From: Elysia crispata
Taxonomy: Eukaryota; Mollusca; Gastropoda; Plakobranchidae
DNA: 64,000 nt
Assembly: GCA_033675545.1 (NCBI GenBank)
Contig: JAWDGP010005840.1
Location: 392,001-456,000 of the forward strand
Direction of reading: 5' to 3'
Shown: in pieces, positions 1 through 14,869 of the stretch
Numbering within the stretch: the first letter of the stretch is position 1
How the letters are laid out: the number at the start of each line of letters is the position of its first letter
The notes under the pieces: model-generated
What the model was told of the DNA's origin: nothing
The model's input: only the letters and a program-made list of their open reading frames with translations
Database searches by the model: none
Position numbers and translations under genes: made by a program

Positions 1-1434
1 TTGATCACGCTCTGTAAGGTTTGCTGACTGCGTGGCGTGGTGAGGTCGAAACAAGTAAACAATCTGTATTGTGAACATTACATTACATCATTCATTTTTT
101 TTAACTGCTAAAATGTAAAAATAATTTTACGAAGTTTACCCCAGTTCCATGGTTTCGATTAATTCACCGTCTATATACGGAATTGTGAGTGTGTGCGTGT
201 GTGTGTGCTTAAAAATTCTTTATGTACGTTGGATTTGTTTGGTTGTTGTTTTTTTTTAATTTGTTTATGCCTTTCTCTTTATTTCTTTTTAATTTTAAAC
301 AAAAAAAATGATGGCTATAGCAAAAGCACTAAAAAAATAAATAAGGAAATAATGAGATTGACCCAGAATTTACATTGAAAAAAATATAAAAAAAAAATTC
401 TGCGTCAGCACTTAGATGAAGTAAAGTGTGATTTGCAAGAAATGGACCAAAGGTTTTGATTTCATTATAATCCTAAAAAAAAAAGAAGTAAAAATGCTTA
501 GAATTTAAGCTACTACACAGATTTCGAAAATTAACTGTAAACGTCAAAAGATCTATAGTTATTTTAACATTAGAAAATTTCTCATAAAACTGTTGCAATT
601 CTTTGCTTTATTTTTTAAATATGTTTTTTTTTTGCCAACAAATTAAGGCTGTAAGTAACGCTAAATAGGTCTTACAGCTCTGCACGTACTGCCCCCATTG
701 ACTTACTCTCACTTATCAGAAAAAATGTCATTTAGTTCGTACATCTAGTCGAAAGATTTAAAACAAGCCACATTATAGCGTTTGAAGTCGAGAATACCAA
801 AGATGTAAGTCGCAATATCAACGGGGTTTTTTGAAGAACTTTCTCCTGTTGCATCTCTAAGTCAAATTTTGCAAAAGCCAAGCCTAGTATTTTAGGCTAA
901 GTGAGACAAGCTTTATAAGATGTTTTTATTTATTATTTCTTATTTATCATCCTTAAAACATAGTACAAAGTTAAGCATTAACGATAAACATTTTTGTTCT
1001 TAGGTGCAAAGACATAAATTCACCTTAATAGTAAATTTTGTGCTTTTATATTTAAGAATCCTATGTTTTGACATCTTCCTTTAATGTTTGTGGGATTTTG
1101 AAATTAGATAACAACATACATGAAGTCATCGTGCCATCTAAATAACCTTTCTTCAATTATGTTTCTACGTGTAACCGCTTACACATTCTGAACCGAATGC
1201 TGCGAGACCAAGCCCCATTAACGCAAATGATTTGATATTCACAACAGAGAATGCCATCGGTTAAAGATTAGTTTATTTTGTTATTTAACTTAGACATGCA
1301 ATTTTACTTTGTTCAACTTAACTAAATTAATATCCGACAACGACAGTTAATAAGAGAAATCCGTCTCGCGATTGCACTAATTTTAATTTTGTTTGTAATA
1401 TCTATGTTTTTCGTCTTCTGCCTTTACTTTCCCT
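1..1434. other. AT-rich sequence without recognised gene
   Basis: Short open frames only, none with coding-like composition or splice borders. A TG dinucleotide run sits near 190-206. Confidence 0.6.
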
Positions 1435-1514
1435 TTGAAATCTTTTAAATTTCTTCTTTTAATTTTCATTCTTTCTCACCTTCACCTCTTCGCTTCATTC
1501 TTTCGTTTTTGTTT

Positions 1515-1676
1515 TTTTTCTTCTTCTTCTTCTTGTTCTTGTTCTTGTTCTTGTTCTTGTTCTTCTTCTTCTTCTTCTTCTTCTTCTTCTTCTTCTTCTT
1601 CTTCTTCTTCTTCTTCTTCTTCTTCTTCTTCTTCTTCTTCTTCTTCTTCTTCTTCTTCTTCTTCTTCTTCTTCTTC

Positions 1677-1720
<44 letters not shown>

Positions 1721-1826
1721 CTTCTTCTTCTTCTTCTTCTTCTTCTTCTTCTTCTTCTTCTTCTTCTTCTTCTTCTTCTTCTTCTTCTTCTTCTTCTTCT
1801 TCTTCTTCTTCTTTTGCTTTTTAAAA

Positions 1827-1882
<56 letters not shown>
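1515..1882 (+). repeat. Compound (TTC)n-(TTG)n-(TTC)n and (ATT)n microsatellite
   Basis: About 300 bp of TTC with an internal TTG block (about 1677-1720), followed at 1828 by about 18 units of ATT. The overlapping Ser/Cys/Phe/Leu open frames are translations of the repeat. Confidence 0.95.
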
Positions 1883-3818
1883 TTTTACAGCTACACCTTT
1901 TTAATTTTTTTTTTATGATTGTTGAGCGGGCGAAAGGCATGTACTATGTGTGTGTGTGTGTGTGGGGGGGGGGGAGGGTTAAATGCGCTTAACAATGTCA
2001 GATTTGTGATTCAATTATGAATGACGCGATGAAACAGATTTTAACAGATTTGTTTGAACAGGTCTTGACCATTCTTAGAAACGACAAGAATCCTTCCATT
2101 GAAATTAAATGAGTTTTTTTGTGCGTATAAATTGAGAACGGCTGTATTTCTTTACCTATTTTATCCTTGATTTTCCTTCTACTGAGAAAAAGACTTTTTA
2201 TTTATGCTCAGTATAGATGGGATAGAGATCGAACCAATATCTTCTAATATTATTCCAAAGACCTCTCAACTTAACAGTCTTACTCCTTAAGCTTTTTTAA
2301 ACATTTCTTTCTTTTCATAAATAATAATGCCAAACATTTTTCTTTAATCTTGAAAGAAATTTGACAGTCTTCCATTAGCTGACGAACATGTGTGTGTGTG
2401 TGTGTGGTTTTTTTTTCCGGGGGAGTGGGGGAGGGTTGGCGGGGGGGGCTTGAACTAGAACTGTTTATTACCAAACTTGATACATTTATATTAATTTAAG
2501 CATTTGAATATTTACTTATTTTGTCTTAAAAGCTGGTTTTTTTTTTTTTTTTTTTTTGGTAAGATACAAACTTAGACCAGCAGGAATTGACAAAAATGCA
2601 AATTTTATAGATAATGATAGAATAGGCCGCCATATAGATTTTATAATTTGGTTTATCTTAAGCCTCATCTTGCCATGAATTTTCCTCAATTCTTTTCTTT
2701 TTTTTATTATGCTTTTTAGAACTTTCTTGCTTTTTATAAAATGCAATATTTTTTTCAGCGTCTCAAAAGAAGTTTTTTAATAACTGTCTTTAAAGCATGC
2801 AAATATGCATAGAACAGTTCACATAGAAAATTAACAATACTTTTTTTTTTTTTGTAGGCAGGTTTTCAGTTGTTTTTAGTTTTTTTTAATTGCTAATTTG
2901 TTAATAGAGAAAACACGACTTTTTATTTATTAACTTGGTTGATAAAAAGGATCTGCATCTTTATCTATCACAATAAAAATAAAAACAACAATACAAAGTG
3001 TAACTACTAAAAATGCAACAAAAAAGGGATATTCCGTTTTTACTTGGATTTTATTTCATCTGTATCTCTTATTAAAATTTGAAACCCCACAGTGACTTAA
3101 GTTTAACATCGATGTAATTACCGTCAGATGTTTTCCTTCGAATATTCAGAAGTTTCTCAAAGGTTGTTGAAAACAAAACAAAATTGCAAAAAGATAAACA
3201 TCTTTTTCGAAAGCGTTAATCTTGAATAAAAGATGGCGACTGTCTCCTTGGCCTAAGAACGATAACCCAGTGGATGTTATCAAGACTTAACGAGCAAGAG
3301 TGAAGTTTTCTTGGCCGTAAATGCTCTACCTGGAATTTTGTTTTCTCCTTGGTTTTTTTTTTTTTTTCTTCCTTTTCCTTTTCCATTGTTTTGTATGGAA
3401 TTAACAAGTTAGCTATAATGACAGAACTAGGTGGGCGCCAAAAGAGGGGAAGGGTAAGTGGGATCGCCTAAGTGCAGAAACCAACAAGTTGTTTCCCCTT
3501 GGCTCGGATGTTGAAGTGATAAGGATTAGCTGGGGTTTTCCATTATGTGAGCGATTAAAAGTTAAGATATATAGCGCAATTGTTGTTGGGTTGTTGTTTT
3601 TTTTGTTTTTTTGTTTTTTGTTTTTTGTTTTTTTTTTTAGAGTTAAAATAATGTAAGGAAGTCGGTCATGTGAGTGACTCATTCAATTATATAATTTTAT
3701 GCAAGTGAAAGTAGGAAACAGAATTAATGATTCTCATGGGAGGAAGTGTATGCAGTCTTTATGCGTGAAGGGGAAAGAAAGCGGAATAGCCACTAAAAGA
3801 GGCGGAAGTAGGAAGGGA

Positions 3819-3822
<4 letters not shown>

Positions 3823-3868
<46 letters not shown>

Positions 3869-3979
3869 TAGTGAGAAAGAGAGACAGACGGAGAGAGACA
3901 GAGATAAAGAGACAGGTATAGAGAGAGAGAAAGAGACAGGTATAGAGAGAGAGAAAGAGACAGGTAGAGAGAAAGAGAT

Positions 3980-4058
<79 letters not shown>
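3823..4058 (+). repeat. (GA)n microsatellite with GACAGGTA-type variant block
   Basis: Two pure GA tracts (about 3823-3863 and 3984-4058) flank a stretch of AGAGAGAAAGAGACAGGTAT units of higher order. Confidence 0.95.
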
Positions 4059-4062
<4 letters not shown>

Positions 4063-4845
4063 GCATTTCGGGCATGTCTTGTTAAAAAAAACCCGCATAT
4101 GTACACCGATAAAAGAGCAGCATAACATAGGTTTAGATGTTTTGTTTGTTGTTTGAAGTAGCGCATCTACACCACGGCGACCCCAAGCCTTCTCGCAAAA
4201 TCAAACTTATGCCCAAGTTGGACAGGGCGAAATGGAGAGTGGGAAGAAAAGCTGATGGGAAATAATGATATGAAGGAAATTTGTGAATGTGATAAAGGTT
4301 TCAAAAGAATATTTGACGAAGATATACAATACTACCAAGGAAATGTTAAACACTTTACAAAAAGTCGGGATATTATTTACTTGTGGTTTGCCGTATTGAT
4401 TTGTCCAAATAGCTGAAGCAAAAATAATATTTATGATTATGAATAGTTAGATTGATTAGAAAATAGACTTTGCTTTATCTCGAATTGATTTCTACAAAAC
4501 AAAAAAGGTAATATGCACTGTTAATCTTCTTTCCCTTTCATCTTAAAATACATAATTATTATTTATATCTTCTTTTCATATTATCGATCACCTCACCGCC
4601 TCTCTTTTTCTCTTTTTTCTCCTTTCTCTCCCGCTGATTTCTTTTTTCTGGGTACTTTCTATAAAAATCAAGCATGTAATTGTAACTATAACTTTAGAGC
4701 AGTCGAATATTTTTTTCCAAATTTTCTGCACTATGACCGAACTCACAAAAGGCATGGATGGAGTATTATTCTGTGAGAGATCCCTTTTCCTCTTTCCGTC
4801 TTGCCTTTTCCTTTGATCGACCTTCTTTTGCCTCCTACTCACTTC

Positions 4846-4989
<144 letters not shown>

Positions 4990-5102
4990 ACATCTTTCTA
5001 TGTGACATATTTCTCCACGACCCAACTGCTCAGGATTTAAAAAAAAAACCCTTCAAATGGCAATGTTTCCTTCGGGACGAGACATCTTTAGACAACGGGT
5101 AA

Positions 5103-8100
5103 TGAAATAAACCAGTCTAGGCCAGCAATCTGCATCGTGAAAAAATGAATATAACGCCACAAAAGAATAAATATTTTCGCACCCCCTGTTCGTGAGCTTA
5201 AGTAGAGTCCATAGGATAAGAGAGGGTGACAAAACACATTTTCTGATCCAATCCGAAATAGCCCAAAAATAGAAGGAAGCTCTCCTTTCTCTTCCTGCTT
5301 AAAATGGTATGAAAGTTCGCTTTCTGTTTTCGGTGTACTTTTTTTCATACCAAAGTTCGTATTTTTTTTTTTTTTACGAACCTATACATCCATCGTCCTA
5401 AATTGAATTGGTTTAATAAAATTAAAGATGACACCACCCTATAATCAGATGAAAATAGACAGCCATTCCACCTCTCATGTACATCATGTCAAAAACAAAC
5501 AATGACATAATCACGGCAGTGTGATTGACACTCGTCTTTCAAATTTATAGCTGAGCTCGGTTTTAGAAACCTTGCTGAGCAAAGTTGGGAAATAAGTGGC
5601 TGGCGAGCTTTTTCCAAAACTTGGTCATCTCTTTAATGACCGTTTTTTGTTTGCGTCGAAAAAAACTGATTATTTGAACGAGTATTGTGAATTCAGAGGG
5701 TATTGCACTTTTTAAAACAGTTTATTTCCATTTTCGTTTAAAATTTCCTTTATATTTTTCCTTCAAAGCGTATGCAAATGCAATGAAGTATTAGACCTAC
5801 CGCCTTTTTTTTTCTTTAAGCCCGTGGTTTTTTTTCCCTCGCACATGTGAAGCCGTTTTTATTTCATATGAAGACGTCGAGAAAACTATAACTGCAATTT
5901 TTTTACTAGCTAATCGAATCTGCGAAATATCTTATTTCGAGGGCAGTATTATGATTGTAATTTGGTCTTGAGTAAAAAATCTATTATAATTGTAAATGAA
6001 TCATTCTGATACTTCTGATATTTATTTTGAAATAATATTTGTCATTTATTTTGCGGTGCGAGATTTGGCTAAAACTGTGGTGCGTTTATAGATCTCATCA
6101 TATTTCAATTAAAAAAAAAAGAATTCAAACTATTTGACTTTTTAAAGTAATTGTTTACATAATTCTTTTTTATCTTTAGAAACAAACCAGCATGCTTGTT
6201 CGTACAGTTATTATTACCCGGTTTAGATAATTATTTAAAACTCTGTCAATAGGACAGAAAGTTTTCAACACTATTGTTTTTACAAGAGGCACTCCACTCT
6301 GTTATCTGGTTTGATAGCTTGCTTCAAGCAGGCATGTCATGTCAACAAATTCTTTATATGGGACAATTATAAAATGTTGAGGATCATTAATGTTATAATT
6401 ATTCCTATCGTTTTTATACTTTTTATTGTTGTGTAGTTTTTGTTTTGTTTTGTTTTTAAATCAAAGCACAATGGGACAGAGCGGACACACACATACACAC
6501 TTTCCTGAAAGAAAGTCTATATAAATGATATTTTTATCATCTTTCTGGCCTTGACTAGCCGTATCAGTTAGAATTACGAGCAATGTTTGTTTTACTTGGT
6601 TAAGCAAACGAATGGGCCAAGTGTCACCTCAGTTGTACGTCACTAAGAAGTTTTGTGGGTTTTTTTTTTTTCAAATTTAACAATTATTTTAATGTCTGCA
6701 CGGTACAAGGATACAGCAAATTTAGCTTCTCATAGATTGAAAGATTAAATTTTTGCAGGCCCAACAGCTTTCTAATAAAACAACATAATCAACTGTTGTT
6801 TTTTTTTCCCTAGTTCTTTCTTTCGTTGTTTTTATTGTTGTTTTTTGTTTATTGTTGCTAGTTTTTCCACTTGGTACAGAAAAACCTGCTAACATAGAGA
6901 TGTACACTACATAAAAAACGAGAATTTTTTTTTAATTAAATCATTGTTTTAAAAAAAAGCAAAACATAGCTAAATCTCTTAGTTGGCCAAAACTTATCAG
7001 AATTCAAAATCACATCTTTAAGGACATATGCATAATGGTTACAACTCTACTACTTCAAGGTGGCTTTTCTCTTGTTTTCAGTATTTAATTTTCTTGTAAT
7101 ATTCTTCCTCTTCTTCTCAATAGACAGACATTTAGATCGACATTAAATGGCCATTAAATGGCCATTCGATGGTACTTGAGAGTCAAACCTTTAATTTTAT
7201 TTTTAAAGAGAGCTTTCGTTTCGTGAGAAAAAAAAAGAATTCGAAAACATTTTCATTCTTTGAAAAAGAACTTTATCACCTTTTTTAAGAAGGAAAAAAA
7301 CCAGTACAGCGGTGTGAAGAGTTTTGATTAAGTTTACATTTATCTCTCTACAAGGACTAAAAGAATGTAGATGAGAGCAAAAAAAATTGAAAGCTTTTTG
7401 AGTAACCAGAGCATGTAAACATTACAGAACAAATTCGCAGTGTACATAATGATTCTTTGATCTTGCCAAAAAATCCCTTATCTGATTTACAATTCCTCTG
7501 CACTGTATAGACTGATAGAACCCTGATACACAAAATGACCTTCGTAAGGAAAGTGAGAGCAGAAGTTACAAGCCTCAAGGTTGGATAAGGTCAATAGAAT
7601 TCTACGGTCTGAGTCAAATGAGAGAGAATGATATTTTCTTTAAAGGGAGAGTTCAGGTTGACCCCTTTTACATAAACAAGTAATCGACTACCAAATATTT
7701 TACTTCTTTTGACCATTTAAACTTTAGTTGATTTTGTCAACGCCTCTCGTAATCTTTTTTGGAATCGATTCCCTTTATCATCAGTCAACTAAATGGAATT
7801 TTAGTAAAAGAAACCAATGAGAAAAATGTTTTTACTGCATCATTTTGTTCTCAGTTTTAGTCCAAACTTTATTTTTGGAGGAGATCAAAACGTGGTTTGC
7901 TCATTGCAACAGTTCTTGTTGTTAACAAAAAAAAAAAAAAAACATTCAAAGTTTTTCTCATAAAATGTCGGAAACCTGAAACAGGTATAGGGAATTTGGG
8001 AATAGTTAATTTTATACTTTCCTAATCTGCTTAAAGATCCTTCTAAAATTTAATTACAATGATACAAATTCTAAAAACAGAAAAAAATGCCTACAGATGC

Positions 8101-11083
8101 AGTATCTAGCGGGATTTAATAGCTACCATTGATGACCCGAATGATAATCACCTTTTAAAAGGATCTATAGACTGGAATTCTACAAAATCAGCCAGATACT
8201 TTTTTGTGCACTATTGTTTTTTTTTGTGGAAAATTCAACATGAAAAATGATGAACCATTATTCTGACAAAATTCTACATGTTTTTTTTTAATTCACTTTT
8301 TTAATCTTTTTTTGCTTACTTGTGTTGAAATTATTGTTTGGTTGGCTTTTTTTCTTTTTTTCATTCCTTTTTTTTTTATTTTGCATATAATTTTTTTCTG
8401 TAAAAACCATTGTGCTCTATTTTTTTCAAAAACTATAACCAAATCTAATAAAAACAAAGAAACTTTTATTCACGTTTAGCTTTTGCTTGACCCGCGTGAT
8501 CATTGCGCATATACATCTTCTTAACACAGAACATTTTTGTTGTTGTTTAATCCCTTCACATTTTCATCCTATTATTGTTTCTGTCATGAAAATTTACGTG
8601 CCATGTAGTCCAAAACAGTTCTTATCCATTGCATATTAAAAGCAACAGCAAAACACATTTATGCATATCTTTTACACAGGTTTTAAATGTTTTTCAAATT
8701 ATGTTTTCTTAAAGATTCTTTTGCTCGGACTTTTAAGTATTTTTAAAGATTCTCCACCCCTAGACTGAGCATCAAAGTAAGCAGCGCTGCTGGAGGGGGA
8801 GGGTGTTGGGTGCAAAGTTGGAATGCAATAATTTTAATGTCTGACCCTGTATGGAATTTGTCAATGTAGTAATGGCAAACAGATAGTGACCTGGGTTTTT
8901 TTTTTTTTTTTTTTTTTTGGGGGGGGGGGGTTAGAATTTTTTTTCCTGCCTAACATTTCATACAACTTTGAGGATAATCCATGTATACAAGTATTTTATC
9001 ATACATTTTCATAGGACCTTATAACAACTATATAAATTACGGGCAGACATCTTAAAAGAATTTTTACGGACTTCCAAACTTTATATTTTAGAACAGTATG
9101 ATGCTGCTGGAAAAATTCGGTCCCATCGGATTTTTGCAAAGTGGGTGCGGATAAAAACTATGTAAACCCCATTCAGAAAACTTGTGAAAATTGCACCAGT
9201 TTTTTTTTTAAGCAGCGTGGGCGAAACATTTGCAGTGAAATTAATGCGAAACATCGGTTCACGATGGTCGTTTTTCGGGGTGCCCGCACACAACGCCATC
9301 TTTTTACTTTTCATATGGAAAACCCGAAAATAAATAGACATGTTGGCTCAGAAAGTTCTCATGTTTTTGGCAGAAAGTTCTCATGTTTTCCACTCTAGAT
9401 GGTTAGTATAGTTTTAGACCCGCACACATTATTTCTCGCACCTATCCTAGCTGCGTAGTTTTTGCAGTTGATTTCCAGTCGTTTTTGTCTGTTTTTTGTT
9501 GCTGTTTCAGTTGTTGTTTCAATACAGCTGTTTATTTTAATTTATACAGATCTCTTTTTCGCATCACAGACCATAGCACGAAGACAAAATTAGCTATTAT
9601 TATTTTGAGGCATCAGTTCACAGCAGTAGCTATTCAACACAAAGGCTATCTTTGACTTGGCAACTAGCGTATTAAAAAACTCTTTTCGCATTGCAGAAAT
9701 TTCCCAGCTAAGACTGGACTTAATTAAGCAATGCATTGTTAAAATTCGCTTTGGCCTAGAACGGGGCTGATGATTATGGTCAGTGACTGGATTGAGGCAG
9801 CAAGGACACAACACACCTTCACAGTCACTGTCTGCTGCACATGCGCAGGGGAAGCCTGTCACTCAGATGGCAGACGCGAAAGTCTAGACAACCTGTGAGC
9901 ATGTTAAAATAATTTGCTTTAAATATAGACATATTTTTTTTTTACATTATGCATTCCCTCATCTGAAAAAAATCGAAAAATGTGGAAAAACTCGTTTTTG
10001 AAGAGATAAAGTATAACGAGTGGTTCGAACATGTACATGTATTACACACAAAACGAATTCTTGCCATATATACAAAAATATAGGCGCTGCACCCGGCACT
10101 AGAGAAACCGCATGTCATGTTCGCGTTATGTCATGACCAGCGATGCGCACTCTGTGAGCAAAACCTCGATAATGTTGGGTTTTCCCGACTTACACTCGTG
10201 AACGAAACTGTGGTGTTTTTTTTTTTCTTTTTTTTTTTTCCAGTTCATGATGATTATTTTAAGACTTTTGTAGCTGGTTGAGAGGAATTACCGACACTTG
10301 AAACCGATAATAATGATCAGAGATGGCAAACTGTCTGCCACGAGACGATGTGACATTTTGTCCAATTTTTTTTAAAAGTCAGAGAGTTGTGAAAGCTAGC
10401 CAAATTTTAGTTGATGCTGAGCGAAAAATAAATGGTTATCTTGTCTGCTTTTCGTAATTAAATGAAGAGTTCGTTTTTTAAAGATCAAATTAAGATCCTC
10501 GACTGTGTTCAATGGGTGAAAACCCTCAAGCGCTTTTAAATCGTCTCTTTTCATTTCTCTGATAAAAAATTACTTGTCGCATCCACTCCACTTTCCCCTT
10601 ATAAAGTGCGAGGATTTAGACTTAAAAAATCTAAAAGTGCCAGTCCTCGTTCTTGTCTCGTCGACCACCCCAGAGAGTCAGCACACTCTTATGAACGCAT
10701 AAAAATTATTTTCCTCGCATCCAACAATTTATTGTAAACAGGAAAATGAAAATATACCATTACCAAACAGTGGTTTGTTTTTGTTTTTGTTTTATAAGCG
10801 AGCACAGAACGCACGACAGACGAGAAAGTGGCGACCTTGAGACAACCCAGCGTGACCTCAAGCAGGCGCAGATCTCAGAGAAGCTCGGGGTCAGACAAAA
10901 ATCTGCATCACAAGATTCGAAAACAACATTCATAGCTCGTGGCGTGAACACTGCTCTAAGTCCATTGATATTTCTTACGGTCTGACAGCACTAGCGTTCT
11001 GAGCGGATATCGTGTTTTTATTGAAGTTCAGAGTGATCTAGACAGGAAGAAAGATAGACTCAGGATGATCGTGAAGGGGTGTG

Positions 11084-11115
<32 letters not shown>

Positions 11116-11520
11116 GTGGGATGGTTTGCACTTGAGATAGAAGATGCTATTGCAAGTGGTCTTGACAGGTAACAAAGTATTATTTTTGAAACATGCATTA
11201 TGAAATGCAAAGAAGATACAAAGGAGGAATACATTTCAAAATAAATTTTAGCTGTTTCATTGTTGTGCGGAACAATAAATTTTGAAATTTTTATCAGGAT
11301 AGCTTGATTGTCGAAAAATTATTGCTATAAAGGCAAAGTTGAAAACAAATAGCATTAATGCACAATTTTTAAAACGGTTTTTTTTTGTTATTGTTGTTGT
11401 TGTTGTTGTTGTTGTTGTTAAATCAAAACCTCTTGAAATCTGATTTCTCATGATTGTAAATTTTACTATTTATGCTTGGGATGTTTCGCGCTGCCTTTGA
11501 GATGTAGATTTTCTTAGAAT
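5103..11520. other. Non-coding stretch
   Basis: AT-rich with poly-T tracts, a T-tract to G-tract junction at 8898-8931, a (TG)n run at 11092-11115 and (TTG)n at 11390-11419. Short frames at 9081-9398 (both strands), 9590-9862 (minus, Cys-rich CACAADSDCEGVLCPCC) and 10746-10985 (plus) have no splice or family support. Confidence 0.5.
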
Positions 11521-12182
11521 CTATCAATAATAGAGCTAGACAAAAAAAATGAGGACCATCTAACTGAGCATTTCTAAACAAGCTAGGGACGTCAAATTTT
11601 GCATAAAATTGTTAATTACCCTAAAGATTGGAGTGATGATAATATTTTTCACCGGAATAGTGTTTTTGAGAAATTAAAGGCAAAAGTATGATTATTATTT
11701 TCTTAAAGGAAAAAGATGAAAGTGCGAACTACTTTCTGTAAGTACAGTTTGACAGAGATGGCAGGAATGTAACTAAAAATACATATACGCTGTTGGCGGT
11801 GGTAGATCTAAAACCGTCTGTATTAGATTTACATGTTATAGTATAAGATTTAAGTAAAGAATCTAAAAAGGTTTCTTGGACATGTATTCAGGATCTAGGG
11901 CCTAGATATTTACATCAGCTATACTTAAATCAAAACATCAAAATCTAAATCTAGATAGATATAGAATTTGCTTTTAGGCTTGGAATTTCAAAAGGACTTA
12001 AGTCCTTTATCTAAATTGCGTGTTTAGAAAAAAAAAATAGAATAAAAAAAATATCGTGATATCTAGATTCTAGGTAAGGATAGATAGGTAGAGGCATAAA
12101 TCTGGATCATGTAAGTAAAAGGATAGATATCAAGACCATTTACAAGCCCCCCGCAAATTAACACTAGGGTCCCATTCGTTGT
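11521..12182 (+). repeat. Dispersed element copy A
   Basis: Starts near GAGCTAGACAAAAAAAATGA and runs through CCCTAAAGATTGGAGTG, AGATCTAAAACCGTCT and AAGGACTTAAGTCCTTTA to GGGTCCCATTCGTTG. Copy B follows in tandem at 12205 and copy C is inverted at 14.9-15.4 kb. No coding frame; it is rich in TCTAGAT motifs and is probably a non-autonomous transposable element. Confidence 0.75.
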
Positions 12183-12204
12183 GCGGGGATTTTAGCTTGT
12201 ATCT

Positions 12205-12995
12205 ATATATCATGGAGCTAGGCAAAAAATGGGGACCATCTAACCGAGCATTTCAAGACCACCAAGGATCGTCAAATTTGGTGTAAAGTTGTAAATTGCC
12301 CTAAAGATTGGAGTGGTAATATTTTTTTTTCAGCAAAATAGCATATTTTTTTTTAATTAAAGGCAAAAATGTGATTATTATTTTCTTAAAAGAAAAAGAC
12401 GAATGTGCGAACTGTTCCTGTAAGCACAGCTCGGCACAGATGGCAGGAATGAAACTGAAAGTACGAACACACTGTAGATGGCGGCAGATCTAAAACCGTC
12501 TAGAATAGATTGAGATGATGTGGTCTAAGCTCCAAGTAAAGAATCTAAAAGTATGCTTCGACATAGATTCTAGATCAAAGGCCTAGATAAATATAGCTGC
12601 TAGACTCAAATCAAAAGGTTAAGATCTACAACTAGAGAAATCTAGATTTTACTTTTTGGCGTACATTTTTTTTAAATTTTAATTATAATGTAACTTTAAA
12701 TATCTGCTCAGCTAAAAATTCCCGCAAGGCAGTGCATTCTTTATGCACTTAATGCGAAAAATTCAATGCCTACTATTAAGCGATAAAAAGGGTCTAAAAA
12801 CATAATGGGAAAGTATGGAATTATTCGATGTACTTCATTTAAAAAGGATTTAAGTCCTTTATCCATCTTTATCTAGATTCTAGATAAAGATGGGTAAGTC
12901 GAGGCATATCTGGATAATTTAAGTAAAGGGATAGATATCAACACCATTTATATGCCTATTAGCCCCGGTAAACTGACACATGGTCCCGTTCGTAG
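12205..12995 (+). repeat. Dispersed element copy B, in tandem with copy A
   Basis: Repeats the order of copy A: GAGCTAGGCAAAAAATGGGG, CCCTAAAGATTGGAGTGG, AGATCTAAAACCGTCTAG, TTTAAGTCCTTTATC and GGTCCCGTTCGT. About 150 bp of unrelated sequence (near 12660-12830) interrupts it relative to copy A. Confidence 0.75.
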
Positions 12996-13746
12996 AATTA
13001 TACAGTTATAGAAATTACACATGTCAAAATTTTTGCAAACGATGTTGGACAAGCACGCAAAGACTTCTGGTGGTTGACGTGATCCTCAGTTGGTAAATAC
13101 CACACTAATAGTTACATAAACATCTATATCGATATTGAATTCGTTGATAGTTTCTAGATTGATAAAATACCACTTAGTGAATTTAAAAAATCGATATTAA
13201 CTTTCAACTGCCTGACTATGCTATGCAAAGAGAAGCTTCAATGGATCTCTAAAAACTGAGAGATCCAGAAGACACTGTGGAAGATTTAGTAGATATTGAA
13301 CTGTGGACCATCTTATGTCAAGATTTATAGTGACATAAAAGCATTATGATAATATTCATAATAGTAATGGTAATAATATGAATAAGAATAGGAATAAGAA
13401 TATTTTAAGTCTGCTTAACAGTTTTGTCACAGGTTAATTCAGATTTAATAAGCAAGTTTAAAGTCTCAAACAAACCCGTCTTATGCGTTAGAAAAGGCAT
13501 TTTTACAACCATATTGAGGCATGTATTTTCTATAAAGATTATAAGACCTTGCGGTGCTTGTTGAACAAAATTTTTTCCCTTGCCGTAAAGGGATGGAGAG
13601 TAAAAGTCAATCGTTTTGAAACAATGAGGGAATGCTCGATGGCATACAAAGTTGAGAGCAAACGAGCATATATTATAGGAAAGAGAGAAAGACAGAGGGG
13701 TAGGGGTCGAAAGGCTGAGGAAGTGTCAGGAAAATGATAAAGGATG

Positions 13747-13750
<4 letters not shown>

Positions 13751-13816
<66 letters not shown>

Positions 13817-13826
13817 GAGAGAGAGA
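13751..13826 (+). repeat. (GA)n microsatellite
   Basis: About 70 bp of GA with purine-rich flanks to 13940. Confidence 0.95.
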
Positions 13827-14869
13827 ATAAGGAAGAGAAATCAAGAATGAGAGTGGGAGAGAAAAGAGAGAGAGAAGCAAAACAGGAGGGTGGGCGAGGG
13901 GGAAAAAAGAGAAAAAAAAAAAAGAGGAGAGAGAAGAGTGTGTGTGTAAGAAGAGGGAGGCAAGCTGACCTCTCACAACTGTGGCACCGGAAGTACAAAT
14001 ATTTGTACTGTCTAAAGGTGAAGGTAGACTATACAATGTTTTTTTTTCTAAATCTGTGGGAACAGACAGTGCGTCTGCACTTAGCGCAAAATGTCGGTAA
14101 CAACCAACATTAGCAATGACCGTGTTACCACAACCTTTGTGACCCACTGAGTGATCAGACAGCACACAAAATACATTTGACCAAAAAAAATAAATAAATA
14201 AATAAATAAAAATTAAAGGATAGAATATATTTTAGTCAGACACCCTCTGACTGGAACTGCCCCGATTACTCTCATCAAATTGATGCCAGTGAGTCTCACA
14301 ATCTACAAGTTTTATAACTTGTACACAAAAGTAGGAGCTGTCCATATACTTGTTTAAGTAAAACCAGAGGCATGCAGAATAAAGATTTATGATTTGATCC
14401 GTTATAAAATACAATGTTAGATGCAATACTTTCCACTGAATCTCTGCTTATTTGAGCTCACAGAATGATATCTTACTGCTGTTTATGCAGAGAAATTTTG
14501 ATGATTTTACCCTGAAAACAGTCAAGAAAAATCCCTAGGATAGCAAAATTTAGGTAGACAGCGGAACTGAAAAAGTTGCTGTTTGGACAATATATTTGAG
14601 TAAAAAAAAAGAAAGAGCACCAATACCTTAGAGGAGTAGCATCCAATAAAATCATTAATTTATTTATCAGTTAGGTTCTAGGTAAATACGTATGATTTTT
14701 TTTTCACTTGTGATATGCATGAATACACAACACACCGATTAGAACGACAAGCTGAAAAAACCCGTTCTAGGAACGCAAACCTAGTGTCAAATCGCTGGAG
14801 AAAGGGTACGTTTGTGTACTAAAAAGCTTATAAATTGCCATGATCCAGATATCTCAATAACTTTAAACG

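Noticed and set aside
3699..4166. Arg/Glu and Leu/Ser open frames on both strands
   Set aside because: Translations of GA/CT microsatellites. The same applies to frames at 4588-5102, 13539-14165, 20360-20584, 32389-32811, 35730-36144, 41151-41427, 49469-49929, 61214-61681 and 63051-63539.
9081..9398. Overlapping open frames on both strands
   Set aside because: Opposite-strand frames of similar length with no splice borders. A small local duplication (AGAAAGTTCTCATGTTTT twice) explains part of the sequence.
9590..9862. Cys-rich minus-strand frame (CACAADSDCEGVLCPCC)
   Set aside because: Cys clustering is suggestive, but there is no signal peptide, no splice borders and the rest of the frame is not coding-like.
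10746..10985. Polar plus-strand frame ending SPLIFLTV
   Set aside because: It contains TTTTTG-derived residues at the start and a both-strand open frame, and no splice or family support.
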